Positions 9,361-19,700 of a stretch of DNA of 64,000 bases are shown here, piece by piece. Origin of the DNA: UBA9655 sp964597045 (lineage in GTDB: Bacteria > Pseudomonadota > Alphaproteobacteria > UBA9655); NCBI GenBank assembly GCA_964597045.1, contig CAZQWE010000003.1:124001-188000 (forward strand), read 5' to 3'. Both the position numbers and the translations under genes were made by a program. The stretch's first letter is position 1; the number at the start of each line of letters is the position of its first letter. Below the pieces are notes generated by a model, which saw nothing but the letters and a program-made list of their open reading frames with translations, was not told the origin of the DNA and searched no databases.

Positions 9361-9774
9361 ATGGAAAAGTTCTCTTTCATACTCGTCTCTCCTGAAAAGA
9401 TACTCTATGAGAAGGACGTCAGTATGGTCGTTATTCCTGGAGAGGAGGGAGATATAGGTGTGCTTCCCTATCATGCTCCCTTACTAACCCTCTTACGACC
9501 TGGGGTTGTGACCGTTTATGAAGAGGGAAAAATTGGGGTTAAAATTTTTGTAAATGGTGGATTTGCTCAAATTACACCTGAAAAATGTACAGCTCTGGTA
9601 ACAGAAGGGACGCCTCTTGAGTCAATTAGTAAAGAGACACTTGAACTTGAGATTAAAAATCTATTAGAAGATGTAGCAGATAGTCAAACCGTAGATGAAA
9701 GAAAGCAAACGGGTCAACAGCTTGACATTGCGAGAGCTAAGCTAATGGAAATTATAACGAATCAAAAGAGTTGA
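9361..9774 (+). CDS. atpC: ATP synthase F1 subunit epsilon
   Basis: Part of the rotor and an internal inhibitor of hydrolysis. The N-terminal beta-sandwich shows the typical FSFILVSPEKILYEKDVSMVVIPG and GDIGVLPYHAPLLTLLRPG blocks; the C-terminal part is helical. At 137 residues it is normal. It starts 3 nt after the atpD stop, with AGAGG inside the end of atpD as likely ribosome site. It is the last F1 gene. Confidence 0.95.
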   Translation: MEKFSFILVSPEKILYEKDVSMVVIPGEEGDIGVLPYHAPLLTLLRPGVVTVYEEGKIGVKIFVNGGFAQITPEKCTALVTEGTPLESISKETLELEIKNLLEDVADSQTVDERKQTGQQLDIARAKLMEIITNQKS

Positions 9775-9777
9775 AGC

Positions 9778-10602
9778 ATGAGTGAGAAATGGAATTTTGA
9801 GGATATCGACTGGACCCTTTTTGACCCCAGTAAAGTTGATCCTAACCTTGTACGCTTGTTAAAGGCAGGTAGTGTAGTCGAGCACAACGGATCTGATTAT
9901 GGTCTTTATCTGAAGAGCGTATTTAAAGGTGATACCCTATTTATTAAGGAAATTGAATCCTGGACGAAAGATGAGGTGAAGCATGGAAGAGTTCTTGCTG
10001 CATGGGTGAAGCTTGCGGATCCTTCTTACGATTTTGATGAGAGATTTAAGGCCTATGTTGCAGGGTATCCTATAGATGTAACGGCAAAAGTATCCAAACG
10101 TGGATCTCGAGGAGGAGAACTTCTCAGTCGTTGTATGGTCGAGATTGGAACCAGCTCTCTTTATTCAGCTTTGAAGGATGCAACGAATGAACCGCTCCTG
10201 AAACAAATCTGTGGTAAAATAGCTGCCGATGAACTCCGGCATTACAAGCTTTTCTATACCCATCTTCAAAGATACCAAGGCGTTGAAAAATTAGGATTTT
10301 TCAAAAGCTTAAGGATCGCTGTGGGTCGATTGTTTGAGAATGAGGATGATGAGCTTGCATTTGCTTACTATACGGCGAACCAAGAGACGAATCCCTATGA
10401 TCGGACCTATTATACCCAAATGTATGGAAAATCGGTTTATAGATTGTATAAAAAAGGACATGTTGATCGATCGATGGCTTTATTCTGTAAGGCTATTGGT
10501 GTCAACCCTACTGGTTGGATGCAAAAAGGTTTTTCTTACCTTGCCTATCGAATCCTGTCTACGAAGGCCACTAAGTACGAGCGCGCACTCAGTAGAGCTT
10601 AG
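9778..10602 (+). CDS. Ferritin-like di-iron domain protein
   Basis: A 274-residue helical protein with two ExxH di-iron motifs: DEVKHG (about residue 68) and ADELRHYK (about 152), plus upstream acidic helix residues. The pattern suits the ferritin-like/acyl-desaturase-like superfamily; the exact reaction is unknown. It begins 3 nt after atpC, so it is likely the last gene of the atp operon. It runs into the convergent MFS gene with a 2-nt gap. No signal peptide or clear membrane segment. A hydroxylase or desaturase role is possible but not shown. Confidence 0.7.
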   Translation: MSEKWNFEDIDWTLFDPSKVDPNLVRLLKAGSVVEHNGSDYGLYLKSVFKGDTLFIKEIESWTKDEVKHGRVLAAWVKLADPSYDFDERFKAYVAGYPIDVTAKVSKRGSRGGELLSRCMVEIGTSSLYSALKDATNEPLLKQICGKIAADELRHYKLFYTHLQRYQGVEKLGFFKSLRIAVGRLFENEDDELAFAYYTANQETNPYDRTYYTQMYGKSVYRLYKKGHVDRSMALFCKAIGVNPTGWMQKGFSYLAYRILSTKATKYERALSRA

Positions 10603-10604
10603 CT

Positions 10605-11924
10605 TTATTTGACATATTTTTCTTCGATGGGAATCACAATCAAGCAGGCAATAATAAGAGAGATAATGATTGATGAGAGGGAAAATGTATACTCAAAGGT
10701 TGTATACGACTTTAAACCGTTCGCATATCCTCCTTGCCATGTAAGGTCTAAAAGATATCCAATAATCGGTTGAAAAAACACCCCACTGAGCATACAGATC
10801 ATGTTCTGGAATCCTCCAGCAGTTGCGCTCGCCGAAAGGGGGTTTAGGGCACAGGTCATGGGAAATGCTAAAAACTGACCTGCAAGAAAAAACCCAGCAA
10901 TGACTAATAAAGCAGTTAATAACCAGGTTGGTAATATAGGTAAATAAAAGATAATTGATAAAAACACCAATGATCCCAAAGCTGAGATAAAGACAGGTGC
11001 TTTGTAGGCATTGAGTTTTTTACATAAAAATGGAAAAACAGGGGCTCCTAAACCTAAACCTATATAAAGGGCTGAGTTAACCGTGCCAGCCGTGTCGTTA
11101 TCAAATTTATAGACTTCTTTAAAGAATGAGGGACCCCAAAGATCTGTAAACCCAGCTAAGGGAACATACATGCAAATTCCATAAACAGCAATCAACCAGC
11201 TTTGTGGTTTTTCTATGACTTCTAAGATTGTTTTAATAACGCCTTTGGAGTTTTCCCCAGTGTGGTCGTCCTTGTGAGCTTTTTGAATCTCTTCTTCTAG
11301 TTGCTTAGGTGCCTTATCACGAACAAACAGCCAACTTATGACAGCAAGACCGAAACCAACAATGGCAATAACCCATAAGGCATGACGCCAGCCAAATTCA
11401 GACACAAGCCAACTCATAGGACGTCCTGCAGAAACAGCTCCAAAAGTACCTAATAAAACGGTGAGGCCAACGACAAGAGGAAGCTTTTGAACGGGAAACC
11501 AAATCGTTCCGAGCTTTAGGCAACTGAGGAAACCGAATCCTGAGCCCGCACCAATTAAAGCGCGACCAAAAGCTGCAATATAGAGATTGTCTGCATAGGA
11601 AAAAACGAGAGTTCCGATGCTACAAAGAACGATAGCCATCGTTAACATGCGTCGGGGTTTAAAGAGATCCATTAAGCTGCCAACTGGGATTTGGAGAAAG
11701 GAATAAGTGTAGTAATAACAACCCGTGAGCAAACCTAAAGCACAAGCATCAACATTAAATGCAATTCTTAGGTCATCTGCCATGACGCCTGGAGATACGC
11801 GAAGCATGAACTGATATCCGTAAAAGAGTGCCGCACATCCCCAGATAAACCAACTGCGTGTTAAAGAAAGGCTACGGCTTTGTGGATTATCCATAGTATG
11901 TGTTATTGATGTGCTCATCTTCAC
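10605..11924 (-). CDS. MFS transporter
   Basis: An inner-membrane carrier of the major facilitator superfamily: 439 residues with about 12 hydrophobic segments and a central hydrophilic loop (around residues 200-225, rich in K, E and D). The loop 2-3 motif appears as GSLMDLFKPRRML. The GYQFMLRVSPGVMADDL opening resembles a group common in intracellular bacteria (Legionella, Coxiella and relatives). The substrate is not known. It lies downstream of and in the same direction as phaC and vanX, but a 101-nt gap suggests its own promoter. Confidence 0.85.
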   Translation of the reverse strand: MKMSTSITHTMDNPQSRSLSLTRSWFIWGCAALFYGYQFMLRVSPGVMADDLRIAFNVDACALGLLTGCYYYTYSFLQIPVGSLMDLFKPRRMLTMAIVLCSIGTLVFSYADNLYIAAFGRALIGAGSGFGFLSCLKLGTIWFPVQKLPLVVGLTVLLGTFGAVSAGRPMSWLVSEFGWRHALWVIAIVGFGLAVISWLFVRDKAPKQLEEEIQKAHKDDHTGENSKGVIKTILEVIEKPQSWLIAVYGICMYVPLAGFTDLWGPSFFKEVYKFDNDTAGTVNSALYIGLGLGAPVFPFLCKKLNAYKAPVFISALGSLVFLSIIFYLPILPTWLLTALLVIAGFFLAGQFLAFPMTCALNPLSASATAGGFQNMICMLSGVFFQPIIGYLLDLTWQGGYANGLKSYTTFEYTFSLSSIIISLIIACLIVIPIEEKYVK

Positions 11925-12025
11925 TTCATATATTCAATAAAATTTTTTTGACTCTATAGATCAATTTAAAGGGGGTCAATTCTCTATTGAAATATGTAGT
12001 GAAATAAAATCTTGAGGAGCTTTAT

Positions 12026-12739
12026 TTACACCACAGGAAAGTTGAAATACGTGTCTGGGAATGGCTCATCAATTAAGGTAAAATGCCACCATTCCGTTGT
12101 TATTCCTTTAAATCCATGCTTATTCATCAGGTTCTGCAAAAGCATGCGATTCGCTCTCACCTCGGCAGAGAGATTTGGATTCAAGGGATGAGAGAGATCA
12201 TCAAACACATCAAAGCCTGTGCCCATATCAATTGAATTATCAGGGAAACGCTCGCCTAAAGGGAGACGTCCATCGAGTAAGGGATCTCCAGGCTTCCATT
12301 TGGGCTCGAAAGGTACAGGAAGAGGAACAATCGTGACATCAGCCGTACTGCCCCGACTATGGGTCGAACGCTTTGCGACATACCCTAAATCAAAGACATC
12401 AGCTTTATTGATATCTGGATAGAACTCATCCTTCATAACCTGATCGTTCAGATCATTGGCCCATTTGATCCAGGAATCAACAGCATCTTGAGGTCGGTAA
12501 GCATCATAAACCTTAAGGGTCAAGTTAAATGGTTTTAGGTCTTCTTGGACACCTTTTAAAGCAAGTGCAGCAACTTCGGTCATGATAATGACAGGTGCAT
12601 GATATCCTGGGATTGGTCGTCCAACAAAGTTGTGGAAACCTGCATACTTCACATCTTGAAGTATGGTTGGATCAATATCACTCAAGTATATAAACCCCTC
12701 AGGAAGAGGTTGCGGTTTACGCATTGTGTTGTCTTGCAT
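12026..12739 (-). CDS. D-alanyl-D-alanine dipeptidase, VanX/DdpX type
   Basis: A zinc peptidase of family M15D that cleaves D-Ala-D-Ala. The zinc ligands are visible in STHSRGSTADV (His and Asp, SxHxxGxAxD pattern) and EWWHFTL (Glu base and His); the transition-state Arg is in YDAYRP. At 237 residues it is slightly longer than VanX (202). There is no signal peptide, so it would act in the cytosol, as DdpX does in D-Ala-D-Ala recycling. GAGG lies 5 nt before the ATG. It follows phaC by 18 nt and is probably cotranscribed. No vanH or vanA gene is nearby, so glycopeptide resistance is unlikely. Confidence 0.88.
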   Translation of the reverse strand: MQDNTMRKPQPLPEGFIYLSDIDPTILQDVKYAGFHNFVGRPIPGYHAPVIIMTEVAALALKGVQEDLKPFNLTLKVYDAYRPQDAVDSWIKWANDLNDQVMKDEFYPDINKADVFDLGYVAKRSTHSRGSTADVTIVPLPVPFEPKWKPGDPLLDGRLPLGERFPDNSIDMGTGFDVFDDLSHPLNPNLSAEVRANRMLLQNLMNKHGFKGITTEWWHFTLIDEPFPDTYFNFPVV

Positions 12740-12757
12740 GGAGGCCTCAAAAATTAC

Positions 12758-14494
12758 CTACTTCTCTTTTACATAAGAACCAGGTGCCTTTTCAAGAGAA
12801 TAAAACGGGTTTTGAGGTTTAATCTTTTGACCACTTTGGGGGCCTATCCAGTCTTGCCAATTTGTCCACCAAGAACCGGAAGTTTGAGTGGCCGTGTTTA
12901 ACCAACTTATCGGGGGGAGAGAATAGTCCGCATTTTCAAAGTAGGCATACTTGTTTTTTGATGGAGGATTCATCACACCCGCAACATGTCCTGATGTGGC
13001 CAGAACAAATTTGAAGGGTGTCTCAAGTAGATGGGTGAGGGGATAAGAACTTTTCCATGGCGCTATATGATCGTCAATTGTCGATAAGATATAGGTTGGG
13101 GTTTTTATAGCCCTTAAATCAATAAGCGTATCATTCAACTTCAACTTTCCTTGTTTCATCAGTTGATTCTCAAAGAAAAATTTCCGACAGATAAACTTGT
13201 GTAGACTTGCAGGAAGGCGGGTGGAATCAGAGTTCCAATAGAGAAAATCAAAGGCAGGGGGGACCTGTCCTAAGAGATAATTCTTAATGAAAAAAGACCA
13301 ATATAAATCATTAGGCTTCAACATGTTAAAGAATGACTTGAGGGATTCTGCATCCATAAACCCCTTTGCATCCATTGAGTCTTCAATATATTTAAGATGA
13401 TCTTCATCCATAAATATCTTTAAATCTCCGGCTTTTGAAAAATCAATAATTGTTGCAAGAAGTGTCATGGTTTGAAGAGAGAAGGGAGCTTTCTTTTGAG
13501 CCAAATAAGCTGCAAAGGCGACAAGAAGATTCCCCCCAACACAGTAACCCATTGTGTGAAGGGTCTTTTGTTTGGTCATTGATGTTATGAAATCAGCAGC
13601 TCGATACGTTCCTTCAAGAAGATAATCTTCAAAAGACTTATGAGCGAGTTCAGGGCCTGGATTGATCCAGGAGATAATGAATACATTGTGCCCTTGCTCA
13701 AGCATCCATTTGACAAATGAGTTATGGGGACTCAGATCAAATATATAAAACTTGTTAATCCAGGGAGGAATAATGAGCAAAGGGATCTCATTTTGTTCAG
13801 CTGTAAGAGGCTTGTAATGAATTAACTCCATCAGTTCATTTCTAAAAACCACATCCCCTTTTGTTGTTGCCAGTGTTTTCCCTATTTCAAATTGTGTGGG
13901 ATCTGTGAGTTGTATACCTTTACCAGAGGCGAGATCTTCCATGAATTTTTCCATGCCATGTTTGAGTGACTCCCCTTGTGTCTTTACGAGTTCTTCAAGA
14001 ACCTCAGGATTGGTTAGGGGGAAATTTGTAGGTGAAACAGCTTCAATAAATTGTTTCGTGAAAAAATCCACTTTACTGGCTGTGAGAGGGTCAAGTCCTT
14101 CAGCATGTTTCACAAGATTTTGAAGCCATTTTGACATGGTTAAATAATAGTCTTTTGTAAATCGAAAGTAAGGTACCGTATGCCAAGCCTCGTGATGGAA
14201 ACGTTTATCAAGAACTGTTTCTTCAGGCAGTTCCTTCTTGTCTAATGTTTTTTGCCACAGATCATTTATATTTTCTATAAGTTCTCCTTGAGCTTTAAAA
14301 AGTTCAGAGGGATTTTCAAGCAATGATTTTGAGACTTTTATAAATGCATCTCCAATTAATGTGGGAGGAACAGGTAGCGATTGATTCATGCCCTTAAAAT
14401 AGGTCTCTGTCATTTGTTTATGCTGTTCTTGAAATGAATCAACAAATGTATTCCAGTTATTTAAAATGTCCTGTTTTTCTTGTTTTTTTGTCAT
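12758..14494 (-). CDS. phaC: Poly(3-hydroxyalkanoate) synthase, class I
   Basis: Polymerises hydroxyacyl-CoA into polyhydroxyalkanoate granules. At 578 residues it is the length of class I enzymes. The lipase-like box GYCVGG holds the catalytic Cys (about residue 318); the Asp is in STIDDHIAPW (about 474) and the His in SGHVAGVMNPP (about 502). The N-terminal PHA synthase domain includes WHTVPYFRFTKDYYL. It is transcribed away from uvrB; phaA, phaB and phasin genes are not in the window, though a crotonase gene lies 6 kb away. Confidence 0.95.
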   Translation of the reverse strand: MTKKQEKQDILNNWNTFVDSFQEQHKQMTETYFKGMNQSLPVPPTLIGDAFIKVSKSLLENPSELFKAQGELIENINDLWQKTLDKKELPEETVLDKRFHHEAWHTVPYFRFTKDYYLTMSKWLQNLVKHAEGLDPLTASKVDFFTKQFIEAVSPTNFPLTNPEVLEELVKTQGESLKHGMEKFMEDLASGKGIQLTDPTQFEIGKTLATTKGDVVFRNELMELIHYKPLTAEQNEIPLLIIPPWINKFYIFDLSPHNSFVKWMLEQGHNVFIISWINPGPELAHKSFEDYLLEGTYRAADFITSMTKQKTLHTMGYCVGGNLLVAFAAYLAQKKAPFSLQTMTLLATIIDFSKAGDLKIFMDEDHLKYIEDSMDAKGFMDAESLKSFFNMLKPNDLYWSFFIKNYLLGQVPPAFDFLYWNSDSTRLPASLHKFICRKFFFENQLMKQGKLKLNDTLIDLRAIKTPTYILSTIDDHIAPWKSSYPLTHLLETPFKFVLATSGHVAGVMNPPSKNKYAYFENADYSLPPISWLNTATQTSGSWWTNWQDWIGPQSGQKIKPQNPFYSLEKAPGSYVKEK

Positions 14495-14572
14495 TTTCGA
14501 CTTACTTTAAAATTCTCAATTGAGGCTTTATTCTGAAAGAATAAGGTTACAATTTAATTAACGGATGCATTG

Positions 14573-16558
14573 ATGTTTAAACTTATCTCTGATTTTGAAC
14601 CTGCAGGAGATCAGCCTAAAGCTATTCAAGACCTTATAGCTGGCTTGCAATCTTCTGAACGAAATCAAGTTCTTTTAGGGGTTACAGGATCTGGAAAAAC
14701 ATTTTCAATGGCCCAAATCATTGCAAAAGAGGGCCGCCCCGCTCTTATTATGGCACCTAATAAAACACTGGCTGCACAACTTTATGGGGAGATGAAAACT
14801 TTCTTTCCAGAGAATGCAGTTGAGTATTTTGTGTCCTATTATGATTACTACCAGCCAGAAGCATATGTTCCGAGGAGCGATACCTATATTGAAAAAGAAG
14901 CAACGATTAATGAACAGATTGACCGGATGCGGCATTCAGCCACAAGAGCGCTTCTCGAGAGAAGAGATGTTATCATTGTGGCAAGTGTATCGTGTATTTA
15001 CGGTATTGGGTCTGTTGAAACCTATAGTCAAATGGTTATCAACATTAAAGTCGGTGATCATCTTGATCGTGCTGAGTTATTACGTAATCTTGTGAGTTTA
15101 CAGTACAAACGAAATGATATTGATTTTCATCGGGGAACCTTTCGTGCCAGAGGAGACGGGATTGATATCTTTCCCTCCCATTATGAAGATCGGGCTTGGA
15201 AAATTTCTCTTTTCGGAGATGAGGTTGAGGGGATCGTTGAAGTTGACTCTTTAACGGGAGAGAAGATGGCAATACTTGAGTCCATAAGAGTTTATCCTAA
15301 TTCTCACTATGTCACTCCTGGTCCTACAATGCAGCAAGCCATTCAAGGTATTCGGGATGAACTGAAAGAGCGACTTGCAGAATTTGATAAGGAAGGAAGG
15401 GTTCTTGAAGCCCAACGTCTTGAGCAACGAACACGGTTTGATCTGGAAATGCTTTCCGCAACAGGGATGTGCGCAGGTATTGAGAATTACTCCCGCTTTC
15501 TTACGGGTCGGGCACCGGGAGAGCCGCCGCCGACACTGTTTGAATATCTCCCACAAGATGCCTTGCTTTTTGTGGATGAAAGTCATGTGAGTGTTCCTCA
15601 AATTGGGGGGATGTCAAAGGGAGATGCGGTCAGGAAAAAAACCCTTTCCGATTATGGTTTTCGCCTGCCCTCATGTCAGGATAACCGTCCCTTACGGTTT
15701 GAGGAGTGGGATGCGATGCGCCCAGATACAATTTATGTCTCCGCGACTCCAGGTCATTGGGAACTCGACCAAACACATGGTGTCTTTGCTGAGCAAGTGA
15801 TTCGTCCCACAGGACTCATGGATCCTGTGTGCCTTATCAGACCCGTCGAAACACAAGTCGAAGATTTAATCCAAGAAAGCCAAGCTATGGCTAAGAAAGG
15901 ACTTCGTGTCTTAGTCACAACTCTTACGAAAAAAATGGCTGAAGCCTTAACCGAATATATGACAGAAGCCGGTCTTAAAGTGCGGTATGTCCACTCGGAT
16001 GTGGAAACGCTCGAACGTATTGAAATTATTAGAGATTTAAGGCTTGGTGTTTTTGATGTCCTTATTGGAATTAACCTACTTCGAGAAGGTTTAGATATTC
16101 CTGAATGTGGGTTGGTTGCCATCTTAGACGCTGATAAAGAAGGATTCCTCAGGTCCCAAACATCCCTCATTCAAACGATTGGAAGAGCAGCGCGAAACGT
16201 TGATGGCCGTGCGATTCTCTATGCGGATCGTATAACAGGATCTATGAAAGCCGCCCTTGAGGAAACCAACCGACGCCGTGAAAAACAAAGGGTGTATAAT
16301 GAGGCCCATGGCATTACCCCAGAAACCATTAAGAAATCGATCCATGAAATCCTGAGTAGCGTTTATGAAAAGGATCATACAACATTTGCTATTGAGTCAG
16401 ATCCTTTCCTGAAAATGAGCCCGCAAAAACGTAAAGCCTATCTGGAAAGTCTAGAAAAGAAAATGTTTGCCGCTGCTGGAAACTTGGAATTCGAGGAAGC
16501 CGCAAGACTTAGAGATGAATTAAAGCGCCTTGAAGAACATGATTTAGAGATCGCTTAA
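14573..16558 (+). CDS. uvrB: Excinuclease ABC subunit B
   Basis: The DNA damage-verifying helicase-like subunit of nucleotide excision repair. At 661 residues it is normal. The P-loop GVTGSGKTFSMA is near residue 40, the beta-hairpin region VSYYDYYQPEAYVP near 90, DESH in LLFVDESHVSVPQIGGM near 340, and the C-terminal UVR domain contains NLEFEEAARLRDELKRLEE. The ATG at 14573 is preferred to an in-frame TTG one codon upstream (14570). It is divergent from phaC with 78 nt between them. Confidence 0.97.
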   Translation: MFKLISDFEPAGDQPKAIQDLIAGLQSSERNQVLLGVTGSGKTFSMAQIIAKEGRPALIMAPNKTLAAQLYGEMKTFFPENAVEYFVSYYDYYQPEAYVPRSDTYIEKEATINEQIDRMRHSATRALLERRDVIIVASVSCIYGIGSVETYSQMVINIKVGDHLDRAELLRNLVSLQYKRNDIDFHRGTFRARGDGIDIFPSHYEDRAWKISLFGDEVEGIVEVDSLTGEKMAILESIRVYPNSHYVTPGPTMQQAIQGIRDELKERLAEFDKEGRVLEAQRLEQRTRFDLEMLSATGMCAGIENYSRFLTGRAPGEPPPTLFEYLPQDALLFVDESHVSVPQIGGMSKGDAVRKKTLSDYGFRLPSCQDNRPLRFEEWDAMRPDTIYVSATPGHWELDQTHGVFAEQVIRPTGLMDPVCLIRPVETQVEDLIQESQAMAKKGLRVLVTTLTKKMAEALTEYMTEAGLKVRYVHSDVETLERIEIIRDLRLGVFDVLIGINLLREGLDIPECGLVAILDADKEGFLRSQTSLIQTIGRAARNVDGRAILYADRITGSMKAALEETNRRREKQRVYNEAHGITPETIKKSIHEILSSVYEKDHTTFAIESDPFLKMSPQKRKAYLESLEKKMFAAAGNLEFEEAARLRDELKRLEEHDLEIA

Positions 16559-16601
16559 AGCCCCTTCCAAAAAAATAATGCTGTCAAGAGCAAAATGGTG
16601 A

Positions 16602-16629
16602 TTGACGTCTCTCAATAACTGCATATAGT
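16602..16629 (+). promoter_or_regulatory. Predicted sigma-70 promoter of nrdJ
   Basis: TTGACG at 16602-16607 and TATAGT at 16624-16629, one mismatch each from consensus, with a 16-nt spacer. The start would be near 16636, giving a leader of about 95 nt. The -10 hexamer lies inside the first candidate NrdR box. Confidence 0.6.
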
Positions 16630-16663
16630 GGTCTTATCCAAACGAAGACACAATATATTGTGT
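16616..16663 (+). promoter_or_regulatory. Tandem candidate NrdR boxes upstream of nrdJ
   Basis: ACACAATATATTGTGT at 16648-16663 is a perfect 16-bp palindrome that fits the known NrdR consensus (acaCwAtATaTwGtgt). A second, weaker match (TAACTGCATATAGTGG, about 11 of 16) is at 16616-16631. The two start 32 bp apart, close to three helical turns, which is the usual arrangement of NrdR box pairs. Box 1 covers the -10 element and box 2 lies just downstream of the predicted start, so a repressor bound here would block transcription. The nrdR gene is not in the window. Confidence 0.7.
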
Positions 16664-16729
16664 TACCAGGGGAGAAATCTCTTGGAAATTCACATGCAAT
16701 AACAATGTACGGGAGAAAAGGATTCCTCG

Positions 16730-19700
16730 ATGAAAGTAACGCGCCATTTTACCAATGAAAACCAAGATCCTTACAGCAGTTTTGACTTTCGCAAAACGGA
16801 TAGTGAGATTCGAAATCCAGATGGCTCCGTTATATTTCGTCTTGAAGGAATAGAGGTTCCACAAGAATGGTCGCAAGTGGCTTGCGATATCATTGCTCAG
16901 AAATACTACCGTAAAGCGGGTGTCCCTCGGGCCTTGAAGTCAGTAAAGGAAGAAGGGATTCCGGAATGGTTGTGGCGTCAAGAAGCAGATAAGGAAGCTC
17001 TCTCTAAATTACCTGAAAAAGAGCGGTATGGGAGTGAAATGACTGCAAAGCAAGTCTTTGATCGGATGGCCGGATGTTGGACCTATTGGGGGTATAAAGG
17101 CGGCTATTTTGACTCAGAAGATGATGCAAAGGCTTACTATGATGAAATGCGTTATATGCTTTGTGCTCAGATGTGTGCACCTAACTCACCACAATGGTTT
17201 AATACAGGTCTTTATTGGGCTTATGGGATTAATGGCCCTGCACAAGGCCATTTCTATGTAGATTATGAAACAGGTGAACTGACGGCATCCACATCTTCCT
17301 ATGAACATCCTCAACCCCATGCTTGTTTTATTCAAAGCATCAATGATGATTTGGTGAATGAAGGAGGGATTATGGATCTATGGGTTCGTGAAGCTCGTCT
17401 TTTTAAGTATGGCTCTGGGACAGGATCAAACTTCTCTAATTTAAGGGGGGCTGGGGAAAAGCTTTCTGGCGGAGGAATTTCTTCAGGATTGATGAGTTTC
17501 TTAAAGATTGGCGATCGTGCGGCAGGTGCTATTAAATCAGGGGGGACGACAAGACGAGCTGCAAAGATGGTCGTCGTTGATGTTGATCATCCCGATATTG
17601 AAGAATATGTAAATTGGAAGGTCGTTGAGGAACAGAAAGTTCTTGATTTGGTTGTGGGATCTAAAGTTGCTAAAAAACATCTTTCAGCCATTTTTCAAGC
17701 CTGCCAAGACGGTCAGGGGGATGAACGATTTAATCCTAAGGAAAACCCATCCCTCACAAAAGCCATTAGGGAAGCCCGTGAGGCTATGATTCCTGAAAAC
17801 TATTGTCAGCGTGTGATTCAATTTGCCCGTCAGGGTTATACGGAAATGTCGTTTTCAGTCTATGATACGGATTGGGATTCAGAAGCTTACCGTACGGTAT
17901 CAGGTCAAAATTCAAACAATTCTGTTCGTGTGAATAATAAATTTCTTCAAGCTGTTATAGAAGATAAAGACTGGGATTTGCTGAGTAGAACAGATGGCAG
18001 TCCATGCAAAACGTTGAGAGCTCGTGAGTTGTGGGATCAAATTGGACAAGCTGCTTGGGCTTCAGCAGATCCAGGACTCCAGTTTGATACAACGATTAAT
18101 GAATGGCATACATGCCCACAGAGCGGTCGTATCCGTGGCTCTAACCCTTGCTCTGAATATATGTTCTTAGATGATACGGCTTGTAACCTGGCATCTCTCA
18201 ACTTAGTTGCTTTTATGAATCATCATGGAAAGAAAGCAAAAGCTGGAGATCTCCACTTTGACGTCCCTGCCTTTGAGCATGCGGTGCGCTTGTGGACAAT
18301 TGCTCTTGAAATTGCTGTCATGATGGCTCAATTCCCCTCTAAAGAAATTGCAGCATTATCTTATGAATTTAGAACTTTAGGATTAGGCTATGCTAATATT
18401 GGAGGCTTGCTCATGGCGTCCGGTATTCCCTATGGAAGCAAGGAAGGACGTTCAATTGCAGGTGCAATAGCCTCATTAATGACGGGAGTATCTTATGCAA
18501 CGTCAGCAGAAATGGCCAAGCAACTAGGTCCCTTTAAGCATTATAATCTCAATGAGAAAGATATGCTTCGTGTGATGAGAAATCATCGCAGAGCTGCTTA
18601 TGGCGAAACAAAAGGTTATGAGGAGATTGAGATCCTTCCCGTTCCTTTAGAAGAAAAAGATTGTCCAAGTGAAGAACTTATCACAGCAAGTCGTAGAGCA
18701 TGGGACAATGCCATCGAATTTGGTCAAAAGTATGGATATAGAAATGCTCAAGCGACATGTATTGCCCCAACAGGAACCATTGGTCTCGTGATGGATTGTG
18801 ATACAACAGGTATAGAGCCAGACTTTGCGATGGTTAAGTTTAAGAAGCTGGCAGGCGGTGGATATTTCAAAATTATCAATAGGTTAGTTCCCGAAGCCTT
18901 GCAAGTCTTAGGGTATACGGATAGTCAAGTTGAGGATATTATTAAATACGCCGTGGGTCATGGAACTTTGGAAGACGCTCCAGAAATTAACTTTAAGTCA
19001 TTGAAAACAAAAGGATTTTCTGATAAAGAAATCACCATTTTAAAAGATAACTTAAAAGCTGCCTTTGATATTAAGTTTGTTTTTAACAGATGGACTTTGG
19101 GTGATGATTTCTTAAAGAAAACCCTGAAGGTAAAAGACGAACAGCTTAATGATGTTCAGTTTGATCTCCTCTCCTATCTTGGGTTTTCAAAGCAAGAAAT
19201 TGAAGCCGCAAATGAATACTGTTGTGGAACGATGACGGTTGAGGGGGCTCCTCATTTGAAAGATGAACATCTTCCTGTGTTTGATTGTGCAAACCCTTGT
19301 GGACGTAAGGGGACAAGATATCTTTCAGTTGATGATCATATCCGTATGATGGCAGCGGTTCAGCCCTTTACCTCAGGTGCTATCTCTAAGACGATTAATA
19401 TGCCTAATTCCGCCACCATTGAAGAATGTAAGGATGCTTATCTTCTCTCATGGCGACTGGGTACGAAAGCCAATGCTCTTTACAGAGATGGGTCTAAGTT
19501 ATCACAAGCCTTAAGTGCTCGTCTCATTGATGATGAAGGGATTGAAGAGCTTTATGAACTGCCTCAGACCGAACAGGCCAAAGTTATAGCTGAGAAAGTC
19601 GTTGAGCGTGTGGTTGAACGTTTTATGCACCGAGCTCAAAGACAGAAGCTTCCCAATAGACGAAAAGGGTATACCCAAAAGGCAGAAGTGGGGGGGCACA

